NCBI GenBank assembly: GCA_022750195.1
Contig: JAKIWE010000001.1
Coordinates: forward strand, 62,001-126,000
Direction of reading: 5' to 3'
Origin: Thermoplasmata archaeon
GTDB taxonomy: Archaea; Thermoplasmatota; Thermoplasmata; Lutacidiplasmatales; UBA184
DNA length: 64,000 bases
The notes under the pieces are model-generated. The model was not told the DNA's origin, did not search any database, and saw only the letters and a list, made by a program, of their open reading frames with translations. Positions 54,129 through 62,799 of the stretch are shown here, one piece after another. Made by a program: the position numbers and the translations under genes. Every line of letters begins with the position of its first letter. Position 1 is the stretch's first letter.

Positions 54129-55049
54129 ATGCTGAACCGATGCCGTTCCCGGGACCTCAAGCTCGCCTGGCACCTGCAGCGAGTGGCGCCCGACCTCGTT
54201 CCCAAGGAGGAGCCTCCGGAGGGGTTCGAGGACCTCCTGCAGAGCACCGACCCGACGCTTCGGTTCCAGCTCAGGGACCTCGCCAGCCGTGGCAAGCTGC
54301 CCGCTGCCCAGCCGCTCGCCGCCGGTCCGTTGTTCAGCGGGACGCTGCGGGTCGTGGCCCTCTCCTACCCTTCCGCCCCCGGAACCCCCTCGGTCGGGGC
54401 GGTCGACGCCGCGACCTGCGTACAGTATGCCCAGAAGGCGGCCCCCGCGATCGTGCGGTACGCTACCCAGTACGGAGCTTGCTCAGCGGCCGTCGATCCG
54501 GTCACCGGCGTCTTCGCCCCTCCGGGTTCGCCGCGACGATTCAACGACAGCGCCGTCAAGGCTTGGGTGAACGCCTATCTGGCGGGTGCGAGCCTGCCGC
54601 CCGCCACGACCGCCGTGATCCTGCTCAACCCACCGGGGGTGGTGAACACGGACGCAGACCCGTCCCAGGGCGTGCTGGGCTACCACGGACTCGCGAACGG
54701 ACCCTACTCGTTCGTCAACGTGGTCGGCTCCGGGTTCACGCTGGCCGACCCTTCGGACCAGTTCGCGCTCGCCCTGGGACACGAGATCGCGGAGATGATC
54801 GTGGACCCGAAGGCGGACCTCTCCAACCCGGAAGTGTGCGACCCGTGCGGACCGAACTGCCAGACGGTGTTCCGAGACTACTTTGACGAGGTCGGGGCGT
54901 ACCGCGGTACGGACACCGCCTTTCCACCTCCGTACGCGTATGCCTACTTCCTGAACGCTATCGTTCAGCCCCCCTCGTCCACGGCGTGCCCGGCGCCGGC
55001 CTCCTCGTGCGCGTACGCTCCTCCCACGCCGACCGGGCGGCGTGCCTGA
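54129..55049 (+). CDS. Putative zincin-like protein (HEIAE motif), unknown family
   Basis: The 306-residue protein contains ALGHEIAEMIVDPKADLSNP near residue 220. HExxE followed by an Asp is a zinc-protease-like pattern, with the third ligand unclear. Several cysteines follow (EVCDPCGPNCQ), perhaps disulfide-bonded. No signal peptide is visible in the basic N-terminus (LNRCRSRDLKLAWHLQRVAP). It is divergent from the M1 aminopeptidase. A TATA-like CCGTAAGTC at about 54098-54106 predicts a leaderless start. The enzymatic role is only a suggestion. Confidence 0.55.
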   Translation: MLNRCRSRDLKLAWHLQRVAPDLVPKEEPPEGFEDLLQSTDPTLRFQLRDLASRGKLPAAQPLAAGPLFSGTLRVVALSYPSAPGTPSVGAVDAATCVQYAQKAAPAIVRYATQYGACSAAVDPVTGVFAPPGSPRRFNDSAVKAWVNAYLAGASLPPATTAVILLNPPGVVNTDADPSQGVLGYHGLANGPYSFVNVVGSGFTLADPSDQFALALGHEIAEMIVDPKADLSNPEVCDPCGPNCQTVFRDYFDEVGAYRGTDTAFPPPYAYAYFLNAIVQPPSSTACPAPASSCAYAPPTPTGRRA

Positions 55050-55179
55050 GCGAACCGGCTCGGCAAAGCGCCAGGCTCCACAAACAGCGATGACTGCGGC
55101 CGTACGCCCGTGCGGGGCGCATGGGTGAGCCACCCGCCGGGGGCCACCGTCCCCCGGGGCGTGTAACCGGCCATCAGGT

Positions 55180-55189
55180 GCTTATACGG
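55180..55189 (+). promoter_or_regulatory. TATA box for the kelch-PKD gene
   Basis: GCTTATACGG is centred 34 bases before the ATG at 55219, predicting a leader of about 8 bases. Confidence 0.65.
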
Positions 55190-55218
55190 CCACACGGGCT
55201 GCGTCCCCGGACCCTCCC

Positions 55219-58101
55219 ATGGTTGGAACGCCGGTCCGCGCCGTGGTCCTCGTTCTTCTGATCCTGCTGCTCCTCGCATGGACCACTCCCTCCGCCTCCC
55301 CGATAGGGCGTCCTTCGGGCGCGCCTCGGGGAGCGTCGGCCGAGGCGCCGATCCATGCCTGCCCCGCAGCGACGGACTGCGGCGTGTCCTCCCCCGTGCC
55401 GACGCCAGCCCGTCCGACCCCCTCGAACAACTCGAGCGGGGGGGGCGGCGCGAACGGAACCACCGGCTGGGTCCAATTACCGGGCGTCTACCCAACCCCC
55501 GGCGACCGGACGCAGCCCTCGTTCGCCTACGACCCGAACCTCGGAAAGGTCGTCATGTTCGGGGGCTACGACGGGAACGGCAACACACAACGGGGCGACA
55601 CCTGGACCTTCCAGAACGACACCTGGACGGACCTGACCTCCTCGGTGACAGGCGCTCCGTCGGCCCGATGGGGCGGGCAGATGGTCTGGGACCCCAGCGA
55701 CCAGCTCCTCGTGATGTTCGGGGGACGAACCCAGTCCCAGTTCCTGAACGACACCTGGACGTTCAACGGCACCGCCTGGGTCAACGTATCGAGCTCGGTG
55801 GCCCCTGCGCCGCGGGCCCACTACGAGATGGCCTACGACCCGGTGGACCAGTACATCCTGCTCGTCGGCGGTGATGTCGAGAATTTCGGCACGGGCACCT
55901 GGAGCCTCTACAACGACACCTGGTCCTGGAGCAACGGGACCTGGACGAACATCTCGGGTCTCGTCACTGGGACCCTGCCGCCCCGCATCGACGGGCAGGC
56001 GTCGTACGACCCGTGGAACAATTCGGTCGTGGTCGAAGCGGGCGCACCAGCGGAGGGGTGCGTCGTCGGGAGTCCGGTCACGGCGTATCGGACGGATCGA
56101 GCTTGGTCGTACCCGAGCAGCGTCGGTCCGCAGAACGTGAGCCAGGGAATGATGACCTACGACCCGCTCGGGCCGTTCCTGTTCGCGTACGGTGGGGAGC
56201 TCATGCAGACCGCCGGTTGCCCCCAGACCAACGAGACATGGGTCCGTGCGAACGGGACCTGGGTCGAGATCACCGCCGCGGCAGGGCTTCCCCCCACGGC
56301 GCGCTACCTCTCCGGCATCGCGTACGACGCACACGACCAGGAGGTCGTCCTGTTCGGCGGAAATTCGCTGGGGGGCTACATGAGCGACACGTGGGTCTAC
56401 CGGATCCAGCCGGTCGTAGCCCAGTTCGCCGCTTCGCGCAACGTGAGCAGCGCCCCGTTCGTCGCGACGTTCACGGCGAATGCGACCGGCGGTTCCTACG
56501 TCTACGACTACAACTGGAGCTTTGGCGACGGGAACTACTCTACCGCCGGCGGCAAGGTGACCCACACCTACCCGCGCGTGGGGGTCTACACGGTCTCGCT
56601 CAAAGTCACCGACCTTCTCGGACGGAACAACTCGACCAACCTCACGGTCCACGTCATTCGGCCGGTCGCTGCCTCCACCTCCGCCTCGAGCACGGTCGGG
56701 GCGGTCCCGTTCCTCGTCAACTTCACCGTCTCGGCGACCGGCGGTCTGGGCCTGTACAACTTCAGCTGGGACTTCGGGGACGGTTCGACCGCGATCGGGC
56801 CGGCCCCGAGTCACACGTACACGTTCGCGGGCAACTTCACGGCGAGCTGCATCACTCGGGACGCCTACGGTGACTCGAACCGGAGCGCTCTTCTGATCCA
56901 GGTCGCACCACGGCTGGTGGTCTCCGCAGCGGCCTCGCCGACCACCGGGATCGTCCCGTTCCAGGTGAACGTCTCGGCCTCACCGAGGGGCGGTAATCCT
57001 CCGTACAGCTATTCGTGGAGCTTCGGCGACGGAGCGACCGCCACGACGGCCAATGCCAGTCACCTCTACCCCGTCGCGGGAACCTACACCGCGTCGTTGA
57101 TCGTCGCCGACCGCCTCGGGCATGCCAGCCGCTACTCCACGGTCGTGCACGCATTCGCGCCGCTCTCCGTTTCCGTGGCGTCGAACGTCAGCCTCGGGGT
57201 GGTCCCTCTGCCGGTGTCGCTCAGCGCGAGCAGCGCCGGGGGGAACGGGCTCGGCAACTTCACCTGGATCTTCGATGATGCCAGCTCCCCGGGCTACGGC
57301 CCGGCGCAGAACCATGTGTTCGGGGCGCCCGGGCGCTTCACCGTCCAGGTGACGGTCGCGGACCTCAATCACACCGCCACGACCTCGGTGGTCGTCACGG
57401 TCGTGGCACCGCTTGCGGTGCGTCTCAGCGCGGCCGCGACCACCGGCGAGGTAGGCCTGCCCTTCCAGTTCACCGCCCACCTCGCCGGCGGCGGAGCCCC
57501 GATCAACCTGAGCTGGAACTTCGGCGACGGGACCTCGGCGACCGGGGGGCTCTCCGAGAACCACAGCTACGCTCAAGCCGGAAGTTTCACCGTACGTCTC
57601 TCCGCGAACGACGCGCTCGCCGAGCACGCGACCGTGTCGATCGTCGTGGGGGTGGTCCGGCCGCTCACCGTCTCGGTCGTCGACCAGGCTCCTTCGGTCG
57701 TGCTCGGTTCCAGCGACAACCTCACCGCGACGATCGCAGGGGGAGCCGCCCCGTTCAGCCTGGTCTGGTCCGGATTGCCGCCCGGATGCCCCACCGCGCC
57801 CGCGCCGAGCCTGACCTGCACCCCCAATGCGACGGGTTCGTACACGATCAGCCTGACCGTCTCGGACCATGACGGCGTCCGCGTCGTTGGCTCCGTCACT
57901 ATGCTCGTCACCCCCCCGCCGTCGACCACCTCCTCGTCAGGCCCGGGTTCGACCGTCCCCCTCACCCTGCTGCTGGTCGGGGTCGGGGTGGCCGCCGTCG
58001 CGGTCGGTGTCCTCGTCGCGCTGCTCCGACGGCGGGCCCGACGGCCGGTCGACGAATCACCGGAGCCGGACCCGGAGACCCCGGGCGACGACCCACCGTA
58101 G
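55219..58101 (+). CDS. Kelch/PKD-repeat surface protein with C-terminal anchor
   Basis: The 960-residue protein starts with a clear signal sequence (VRAVVLVLLILLLLAWTTPS). It then has about six kelch-like blades (VVMFGGYDG, LVMFGGRTQS, ILLVGG, VVLFGGNSLGG, with DTWTF strands) at about 105-395. Five PKD domains follow at about 400-805, marked by WSFGDGNYST, WDFGDGST and WNFGDGTS. The last extracellular domain has GLPPGC and LTC, the same module as in the kelch protein at 24678. A final helix (PLTLLLVGVGVAAVAVGVLV) precedes a basic and acidic tail. It is a cell-surface adhesion or binding protein. Confidence 0.85.
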   Translation: MVGTPVRAVVLVLLILLLLAWTTPSASPIGRPSGAPRGASAEAPIHACPAATDCGVSSPVPTPARPTPSNNSSGGGGANGTTGWVQLPGVYPTPGDRTQPSFAYDPNLGKVVMFGGYDGNGNTQRGDTWTFQNDTWTDLTSSVTGAPSARWGGQMVWDPSDQLLVMFGGRTQSQFLNDTWTFNGTAWVNVSSSVAPAPRAHYEMAYDPVDQYILLVGGDVENFGTGTWSLYNDTWSWSNGTWTNISGLVTGTLPPRIDGQASYDPWNNSVVVEAGAPAEGCVVGSPVTAYRTDRAWSYPSSVGPQNVSQGMMTYDPLGPFLFAYGGELMQTAGCPQTNETWVRANGTWVEITAAAGLPPTARYLSGIAYDAHDQEVVLFGGNSLGGYMSDTWVYRIQPVVAQFAASRNVSSAPFVATFTANATGGSYVYDYNWSFGDGNYSTAGGKVTHTYPRVGVYTVSLKVTDLLGRNNSTNLTVHVIRPVAASTSASSTVGAVPFLVNFTVSATGGLGLYNFSWDFGDGSTAIGPAPSHTYTFAGNFTASCITRDAYGDSNRSALLIQVAPRLVVSAAASPTTGIVPFQVNVSASPRGGNPPYSYSWSFGDGATATTANASHLYPVAGTYTASLIVADRLGHASRYSTVVHAFAPLSVSVASNVSLGVVPLPVSLSASSAGGNGLGNFTWIFDDASSPGYGPAQNHVFGAPGRFTVQVTVADLNHTATTSVVVTVVAPLAVRLSAAATTGEVGLPFQFTAHLAGGGAPINLSWNFGDGTSATGGLSENHSYAQAGSFTVRLSANDALAEHATVSIVVGVVRPLTVSVVDQAPSVVLGSSDNLTATIAGGAAPFSLVWSGLPPGCPTAPAPSLTCTPNATGSYTISLTVSDHDGVRVVGSVTMLVTPPPSTTSSSGPGSTVPLTLLLVGVGVAAVAVGVLVALLRRRARRPVDESPEPDPETPGDDPP

Positions 58102-58148
58102 GGGTCAGCGCCGTCGGCGCGTGGGTCGGACGCTCGTCGGACGAACGC

Positions 58149-58829
58149 TCACGAAGCGACGAACTTGCCGTCGCGCATCTTGAGGGTCCGGTCGCACTTC
58201 GCCGCGACCTCCGGATCGTGGGTCACGACGACGATGGTCTGCTGGTAGTTCTGATTGAGCGAACGGAGCAGCTCGATCACTTGGAGGGAGCCTTCCTGGT
58301 CGAGGTTCCCGGTCGGCTCATCGGCCCAGACGATCGCCGGGCGGCTTACGAGGGCGCGGGCGAGGGAGACGCGCTGCTGCTGCCCGCCGGAGAGCTCGGA
58401 GGGCCGGTGGTGGAGGCGGTCGCCGAGACCGAGCTCCGAGAGGATCGTCTCGGCCCGCTTGCGGGCCTCCTTCGCCGAGAGGCCCCCGATGAGCAACGGC
58501 ATCTCAACGTTCTCCACCGCGGAGAGGACGGGGAGAAGATTGTACGATTGGAAGACGAAGCCCGTGCGACGGGCGCGGTATTCGCTCTTCTTCCTGTCGG
58601 ACATCTTGTGAATGTCCGTCCCCTCGAGGGTGACCTGCCCCTTGCTGATGTCGTCGAGCCCGGAGAAGCAGTTGAGCAGGGTGGTCTTCCCACAGCCGGA
58701 CGGCCCCATGATCGCGACCATCTCCCCGCGCTGGATGTTGAGGTCGACGCCCTTCAGCGCCGCCACCTCGGTCTCGCCGGTGCCATAGACCTTCCACACG
58801 TCGTTCGCCACGACCACCGACTCCGGCAT
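58149..58829 (-). CDS. ABC transporter ATP-binding protein (MacB/LolD type)
   Basis: The 226-residue ATPase has Walker [10 protein letters not shown] near residue 42, signature [15 protein letters not shown] near 140, Walker B AIVWADEP and the switch His in VVTHDPEV. The N-terminal [20 protein letters not shown] is typical of MacB/LolD ATPases, which pair with FtsX-type permeases in efflux or lipoprotein export. No FtsX-like permease is in this window. It is divergent from the membrane gene at 58960. Confidence 0.94.
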   Translation of the reverse strand: MPESVVVANDVWKVYGTGETEVAALKGVDLNIQRGEMVAIMGPSGCGKTTLLNCFSGLDDISKGQVTLEGTDIHKMSDRKKSEYRARRTGFVFQSYNLLPVLSAVENVEMPLLIGGLSAKEARKRAETILSELGLGDRLHHRPSELSGGQQQRVSLARALVSRPAIVWADEPTGNLDQEGSLQVIELLRSLNQNYQQTIVVVTHDPEVAAKCDRTLKMRDGKFVAS

Positions 58830-58926
58830 CGCGATTCCTCCCGAAGCTGCATCACCACGGTCCGGGGCTTAACGGTGACCGGCGCAGCAGGCCGTAGGGT
58901 CCGAGGGTATCCCGCCCTTTCGGTTC

Positions 58927-58937
58927 AGTATATATCC
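58927..58937 (+). promoter_or_regulatory. TATA box giving a leaderless start at 58960
   Basis: AGTATATATCC is centred 28 bases before the GTG at 58960, the archaeal distance to a transcription start. It also lies about 100 bases upstream of the divergent ABC gene and may serve both directions. Confidence 0.75.
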
Positions 58938-58959
58938 ACATTCCACGCGTCCCAAGGGT

Positions 58960-59766
58960 GTGGGGCTCCGTCCACCGCCGCTGTACCGCGCGAGCCGCGC
59001 GTTCTGGCGGCTGTCGACCATCGCCCTGGTGCTCTTCGTCGTGTTCCTAGGGAGCGCCGTGTACTCCGCGGCGTCGTTGCGCCCGTCCTCGGCCTCGGCG
59101 GGGCCGGTGTCGATCGCGTCGATCGGCAACGACAGCTTCCGGGTGACGGCGTTGGTGAACCTCACCAACCCGGGCTTCTACCCGATCACGGACCTCAAGC
59201 TCGAGGCGCACGTGAGGGAGGCGAACGGCGCCGAGCTCGCGTCGGGCTCCTCGCCGTGGTCGGATATCCCCGCCGGGACGACGGCCTCGATCCTGCTGCG
59301 GTTCCAGGTCGACCTGGCGACGGTGCCGGGGGCGCGGTCGCTCCTGACCCACGACACCTCGCTGCCGTCGTACGTGCGGCTGCAGGCGACCTACGCCTCG
59401 GTGTTCAAGATCGTGGTCGACGCGCCCACGAACCTGTCGTGGGGAGCGCCGCTCGCCGGCCTCAATATCACGCCGGCAGCCCCCGTTGCACAGCCGAACG
59501 GTTCCGTTCTGGACCTCGTGCGCGTGAACTTCACCAACGACGCGCGGTTCGACCTGACCGGATCGTTTGACGTTCGCGTCTTGGACGCCGCGGGGGTCGC
59601 CTGCGGGGCGGGGTCGCTCGCCGCGAATGTGCCGGCGCACGCTGGGTTCAACCGAACGATGCAGGTGGACCTCGCCTCCGGTTGCAACCCTCAGGGGGGC
59701 TCGGTGGTCGCCGCTTTCGCCGGGCCCTCGGTCTACCTGGTCCTACCTCCGGAGCCACTGCCGTGA
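58960..59766 (+). CDS. Membrane-anchored exported protein, unknown function
   Basis: The 268-residue protein has an N-terminal helix at about 17-40 (LSTIALVLFVVFLGSAVYS). A large extracytoplasmic region follows with two similar beta-rich halves (FRVTALVNLTNPGFYPITDLK and LVRVNFTNDARFDLTGSFDV). The second half contains VACGAG and SGCNP cysteines that could pair. This double LEA14/WHy-like layout is seen in extracytoplasmic domains of archaeal membrane proteins. Its GTG start is leaderless. The next gene overlaps by GTGA, suggesting a membrane pair. Confidence 0.7.
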   Translation: MGLRPPPLYRASRAFWRLSTIALVLFVVFLGSAVYSAASLRPSSASAGPVSIASIGNDSFRVTALVNLTNPGFYPITDLKLEAHVREANGAELASGSSPWSDIPAGTTASILLRFQVDLATVPGARSLLTHDTSLPSYVRLQATYASVFKIVVDAPTNLSWGAPLAGLNITPAAPVAQPNGSVLDLVRVNFTNDARFDLTGSFDVRVLDAAGVACGAGSLAANVPAHAGFNRTMQVDLASGCNPQGGSVVAAFAGPSVYLVLPPEPLP

Positions 59767-60272
59767 CGCCGGGGAGGACCATCGCCGCCGAAGCAGCCGA
59801 GGTCCGGCCCGTGCGACCGCCCCTGCTGGGGAGAATCATTCTCGGCGCGGTCCTGCTCGTTGGACTGCTTCTGCTGTTCGTGGCGCTACCGTATGCCGCC
59901 CTGACCACGCTCGGCAGCTTCGGGGTCACCTCTGCCCTGCCTCTCCAGGCGGTGACGGCGGGCGGCTTCCTCCTCGCCTCCCTTTCGGCCGTTCGGTACG
60001 TGGTCAGGCCGACCCGAGCGTACGGTCCGGTCGGAGTCGTTCAAGCGGTGACGGGCGTCCTCTATCTGTTCGCCTTCGCCCCGTTCGGCTCGCTCAGCGC
60101 CCTGATCATGGGTGCGAACGTTACCGTGACCTACGGCGATCTGCTGCTCGTCGCGATGACCATTCCCTTGCTCGCGCTCGTCGCGGCCGCGCTGACGACG
60201 GTCGAGGACCTTCGGCACCCCTTCGAGCGCCTTCGGTACGACTTCCCCGCGCCGAGCGCGGGGTGGCGGTAG
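59763..60272 (+). CDS. Four-helix membrane protein, partner of the 58960 protein
   Basis: From the GTG at 59763, overlapping the previous stop, the product is 169 residues. Hydrophobic helices are at about 20-45, 55-80, 85-105 and 115-140. Cytoplasmic Arg clusters flank them (VRPVRPP and VRYVVRPTRAYG). No family is recognised. Translational coupling suggests it works with the membrane-anchored protein before it. A transport or membrane-organisation role is possible. Confidence 0.68.
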   Translation: MTPGRTIAAEAAEVRPVRPPLLGRIILGAVLLVGLLLLFVALPYAALTTLGSFGVTSALPLQAVTAGGFLLASLSAVRYVVRPTRAYGPVGVVQAVTGVLYLFAFAPFGSLSALIMGANVTVTYGDLLLVAMTIPLLALVAAALTTVEDLRHPFERLRYDFPAPSAGWR

Positions 60273-60280
60273 CGAGGGCG

Positions 60281-60751
60281 CTAGCCGGTCACCATGACCG
60301 ACGTGAGCTGGATCGGGCTCTTGGGGCGGTCGCGCCCGTCGCGCGCGACCCCGGCGATCTTGTCGACCACCGATTGCCCACCGACGACCTTCCCGAAGAT
60401 GGCGTGCTTCCGGTCGAGCCACGGTGTGGCGGCGAGCGTGATGAAGAACTGGCTCCCGCCGGTGTTCGGCCCGGCGTTCGCCATCGACAGGATGCCGGGG
60501 CCGGAGTGCCGAAGCTCCGGGTGGAACTCGTCCGGGATCTCGTACCCGGGACCGCCGGTCCCGTCGCCCTTGGGATCGCCACCCTGGATCATGAACCCGG
60601 GGATCACGCGGTGGAAGGTCGTCCCGTTGTAGAACCCCTTCTTCGCGAGGGCGACGAAGTTGCCCACGGTCTTCGGTGCGCGGTCGGCGAACAGTTCGAT
60701 ACGGATCTCCCCCTCGCTCGTGGCGAGGGTCGCCTGCGGATTTGCGGCCAC
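60281..60751 (-). CDS. ppiA: Peptidyl-prolyl cis-trans isomerase, cyclophilin type
   Basis: From GTG 60751 the protein is 156 residues, normal cyclophilin length. The active-site segments [25 protein letters not shown] and [13 protein letters not shown] are complete, including the catalytic Arg and the Trp that binds cyclosporin. It speeds proline isomerisation in protein folding. The TATA-like CTTTTTGG at about 60774-60782 gives a leaderless start. The longer frame to 60952 is low complexity. Confidence 0.94.
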   Translation of the reverse strand: MAANPQATLATSEGEIRIELFADRAPKTVGNFVALAKKGFYNGTTFHRVIPGFMIQGGDPKGDGTGGPGYEIPDEFHPELRHSGPGILSMANAGPNTGGSQFFITLAATPWLDRKHAIFGKVVGGQSVVDKIAGVARDGRDRPKSPIQLTSVMVTG

Positions 60752-60801
60752 GCCCGGTCGAACCGCCCCGGTCCAAAAAGGCGTCGGTCGGCCCGGGGGC
60801 G

Positions 60802-61173
60802 TCAGCGGAAGTGGCGGTTCACGGCGAGCAGGTAAACGAGGACCAGCAACGAGAGCAGCGTGCCGAAGAGCGAGCCGGAGAGAAGGTAGCCGATGAACAG
60901 CAGTCCCACCACGATGATCGAGAGTACGAGCGCCCAGAGCTCGAGGTTCCAAAGCCCGCTCGCGACGGCGAGGAGGACGATGCCGAAGATCAAGAGCAGG
61001 AGACCGCCGAGCAGGCCTCCGCCGAAGATCGCGAATCCGTTGGCGACGATGACGCCGGTGAAGATGAGCAGGATCAACGCGGCGATGAGCAGCAGCGCCC
61101 CGACGATGCCGATGAGCACGGCGAGGAGCGCCACGCCCAGCGGTAGGTCCCTGGACCCGTAGCTAGCGGACAT
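60802..61173 (-). CDS. Small membrane protein with four helices, unknown
   Basis: The 123-residue protein is almost entirely hydrophobic, with helices at about 12-37, 41-70, 73-93 and 97-117. The only charged positions are near the termini. It is like the small membrane protein at 7917 in composition, though not clearly homologous. Its function is unknown. It may share the TATA-rich region at 61243-61255 with the divergent gene. Confidence 0.65.
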   Translation of the reverse strand: MSASYGSRDLPLGVALLAVLIGIVGALLLIAALILLIFTGVIVANGFAIFGGGLLGGLLLLIFGIVLLAVASGLWNLELWALVLSIIVVGLLFIGYLLSGSLFGTLLSLLVLVYLLAVNRHFR

Positions 61174-61242
61174 CGTTCCCGCAAAGAACGACGCGGCTTC
61201 TCGGTCAAAAAACCTCGCTTACCGCTCCGCCAGCGGCCGACC

Positions 61243-61255
61243 GCATTTATATGCG
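61243..61255. promoter_or_regulatory. Symmetric TATA element between divergent genes
   Basis: GCATTTATATGCG is nearly palindromic and lies between the gene starting at 61301 (plus) and that starting at 61173 (minus). It could drive either direction. The distance to the plus gene fits a leader of about 25 bases. Confidence 0.5.
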
Positions 61256-61300
61256 AACCTCGGTGGAATCACGTAGAAGCTCTCGGGCCGGGGGGCCCCG

Positions 61301-61813
61301 ATGAATCGCGCGATCACGTACCTGGGGCTGGGAGTGCTGCTCGTCTCCGGGGTCTTGATCGCCTACCCCGACCTGCTGAGCGGGGTTGAGGTGCTCGACT
61401 TCGAGGTCGAGGTGGGCCTCCTGACGTTGCCGGGCGGCATTTCGGTGATCCTATGGGGGGCGTCCGCGCCGGACCCTCGGGTCACGACGGTCCGGGGCGT
61501 CTTCGGCAACCCGGAGGAGAACATCGTTGCCCGGAGTCTGGAGCGAAGCGCGGCCATCGCCCAGGCTCGGTACCGGCCGAGCCCCAAGGAGCCGGTCAAC
61601 TGCCGTCAGTGCTACACCCTCATCCCGCCCGACCTCGCCGACTGCCCCCGGTGCGGGCGGCGGCGCGAGTGTCGGGGCTGTGGGAAGCCCCTGTTCTACC
61701 TCGCCGGCGCGGTCCGATGCGCCCCGTGCTTGCACGACGAGGTGTACTGTAACTGCCCACGCCTTCGACGGGGAACGGCCTCGACCGGTCCTGCCCGCGT
61801 GGGGACCCGATGA
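61301..61813 (+). CDS. Membrane protein with C-terminal zinc ribbons
   Basis: The 170-residue protein has two hydrophobic stretches (about 5-25 and 35-55). A cytosolic tail carries NCRQCYTLI, DCPRCGRRRECRGCG and RCAPCL, about ten cysteines in CxxC pairs. It ends CNCPRLRR. The ribbon module suggests zinc-mediated protein or nucleic acid binding at the membrane. The RNase HI gene is coupled at the stop by ATGA. Confidence 0.75.
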   Translation: MNRAITYLGLGVLLVSGVLIAYPDLLSGVEVLDFEVEVGLLTLPGGISVILWGASAPDPRVTTVRGVFGNPEENIVARSLERSAAIAQARYRPSPKEPVNCRQCYTLIPPDLADCPRCGRRRECRGCGKPLFYLAGAVRCAPCLHDEVYCNCPRLRRGTASTGPARVGTR

Positions 61814-62322
61814 CCGAGCCGCCCCTCGAGCCGCGGATACCACGGGGGACCGTGGTCCACGAGCCGATCGTCCGTGTCGCGTTCGACGGCGCCTGCCAGC
61901 CGCCGAAGGGCGGAGGCGTCGCAACGTACGGCTTCGTGGTCGAGGGGGAGGGATTGGAACACCGAGACAAAGGCCTCGCCGTCCCCCCCTGGTCGCCGCA
62001 CGCCACGAACAACGTGGCCGAGTACGTCGCGGCGACGCGGGCCCTCGAATGGCTCCTTGAACGCGGGTACCGTGGGATCGTCCTCGTCGCCGGCGATAGC
62101 CAGCTCGTGATTCGACAGATGCAGGGGGAGTACGAGGTCCGGGCGGAGCATCTCCGGGAGTACCATGCCCAACTTGCCCGGCTCGTCGCACAGTTCGAGG
62201 ACGTCCGGTTCTCGTGGATCCCACGAGAGCAGAACGTGGAGGCGGACCGGCTCTCCAAGGAAGCGCTGCTCGAGGCGCTACCGCTCGCCCGGAAGCTTCG
62301 ACCGTCGTCCGACGGACCCTGA
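61810..62322 (+). CDS. rnhA: Ribonuclease HI family protein
   Basis: The 170-residue protein has the RNase H fold with the catalytic acids Asp (VAFDGAC), Glu (NNVAEYVAATRAL), Asp (VAGDSQLVIRQM) and Asp (VEADRLSKEAL). It resembles archaeal and bacterial type 1 RNase HI without the substrate-binding N-terminal domain. It cuts the RNA strand of RNA-DNA hybrids. Start ATG 61810 overlaps the previous stop. It ends 34 bases before the convergent minus-strand small genes. Confidence 0.92.
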   Translation: MTEPPLEPRIPRGTVVHEPIVRVAFDGACQPPKGGGVATYGFVVEGEGLEHRDKGLAVPPWSPHATNNVAEYVAATRALEWLLERGYRGIVLVAGDSQLVIRQMQGEYEVRAEHLREYHAQLARLVAQFEDVRFSWIPREQNVEADRLSKEALLEALPLARKLRPSSDGP

Positions 62323-62355
62323 TCGGGAGCGGCGGACCGAGCCGCTCGGTGGCTT

Positions 62356-62565
62356 TCAGCCCCAGCGCACGGTGTACACCAGCGTCCGCCCCTCGAGGGC
62401 AGCGCGGGCACGCGCCGTGTCGACGAAAGTGGCGAACTCTGCGGCGGCCGCCGGGCTCAGGCGGGGGCGGACCCCTACCCCTCGAGGACTCCCCGAGCCC
62501 TCGAGCGTACGGGGACGGGGGGGTCCGGGAGGATTGATGAACCAATCCGCGGGGGACCGGTTCAC
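62356..62565 (-). CDS. Second gene of a small two-gene cassette, 69 residues
   Basis: The GTG at 62565 overlaps the stop of the preceding 53-codon gene (GTGA). The N-terminal part is Pro/Arg-rich. The C-terminal part, AAAAEFATFVDTARARAALE followed by GRTLVYTVRWG, is helix then strand-like. No known fold is assigned. The coupling, small size and palindromic promoter suggest a toxin-antitoxin-like pair, with this as the possible effector. This remains unproven. Confidence 0.5.
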   Translation of the reverse strand: MNRSPADWFINPPGPPRPRTLEGSGSPRGVGVRPRLSPAAAAEFATFVDTARARAALEGRTLVYTVRWG

Positions 62566-62723
62566 CGGCGCCCCCAGTTGACGGCGCGTTCGATCAGCTG
62601 CTGGTAGGAGCTTGCCTCGGGAATCCTCGGAACGTAGGCGAGAGGCGCGTCGGTGTCGAGGTCGGGATGTTCCGGGACTCCGAGAGCGGCGAGCGGGATT
62701 AGTGCCGATTCAGCCACGGCCAT
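62562..62723 (-). CDS. First gene of a small two-gene cassette, 53 residues
   Basis: The ATG at 62723 follows a strong GAAGGGGAT Shine-Dalgarno site (AAGGGG eight to ten bases before ATG). The peptide starts MAVAESALIPLAALGVPE and contains helical SSYQQLIERAVNWGRR at the end. No family is recognised. The stop overlaps the GTG of the next gene. A TATA box and a palindrome lie just upstream. The gene is among the few here with classical bacterial-like ribosome binding. Confidence 0.55.
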   Translation of the reverse strand: MAVAESALIPLAALGVPEHPDLDTDAPLAYVPRIPEASSYQQLIERAVNWGRR

Positions 62724-62734
62724 GTATATCCCCT

Positions 62735-62764
62735 TCAATTGTCAGACAGCTGTCATACATAAAG
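62735..62764 (-). promoter_or_regulatory. TATA box with overlapping 20-base palindrome (operator-like)
   Basis: Plus-strand CATACATAAAG at 62754-62764 (minus CTTTATGTATG) is the TATA candidate. GACAGCTGTC (62745-62754) is an exact palindrome. It is the centre of a wider imperfect one, TGTATGACAGCTGTCTGACA read on the minus strand, with 8 of 10 pairs matching. It lies between the TATA box and the ATG at 62723, where a repressor would block initiation. Confidence 0.6.
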
Positions 62765-62799
62765 CCCAAAGTTCCTGAAGCAGGAGGGGGGTTTCGACA

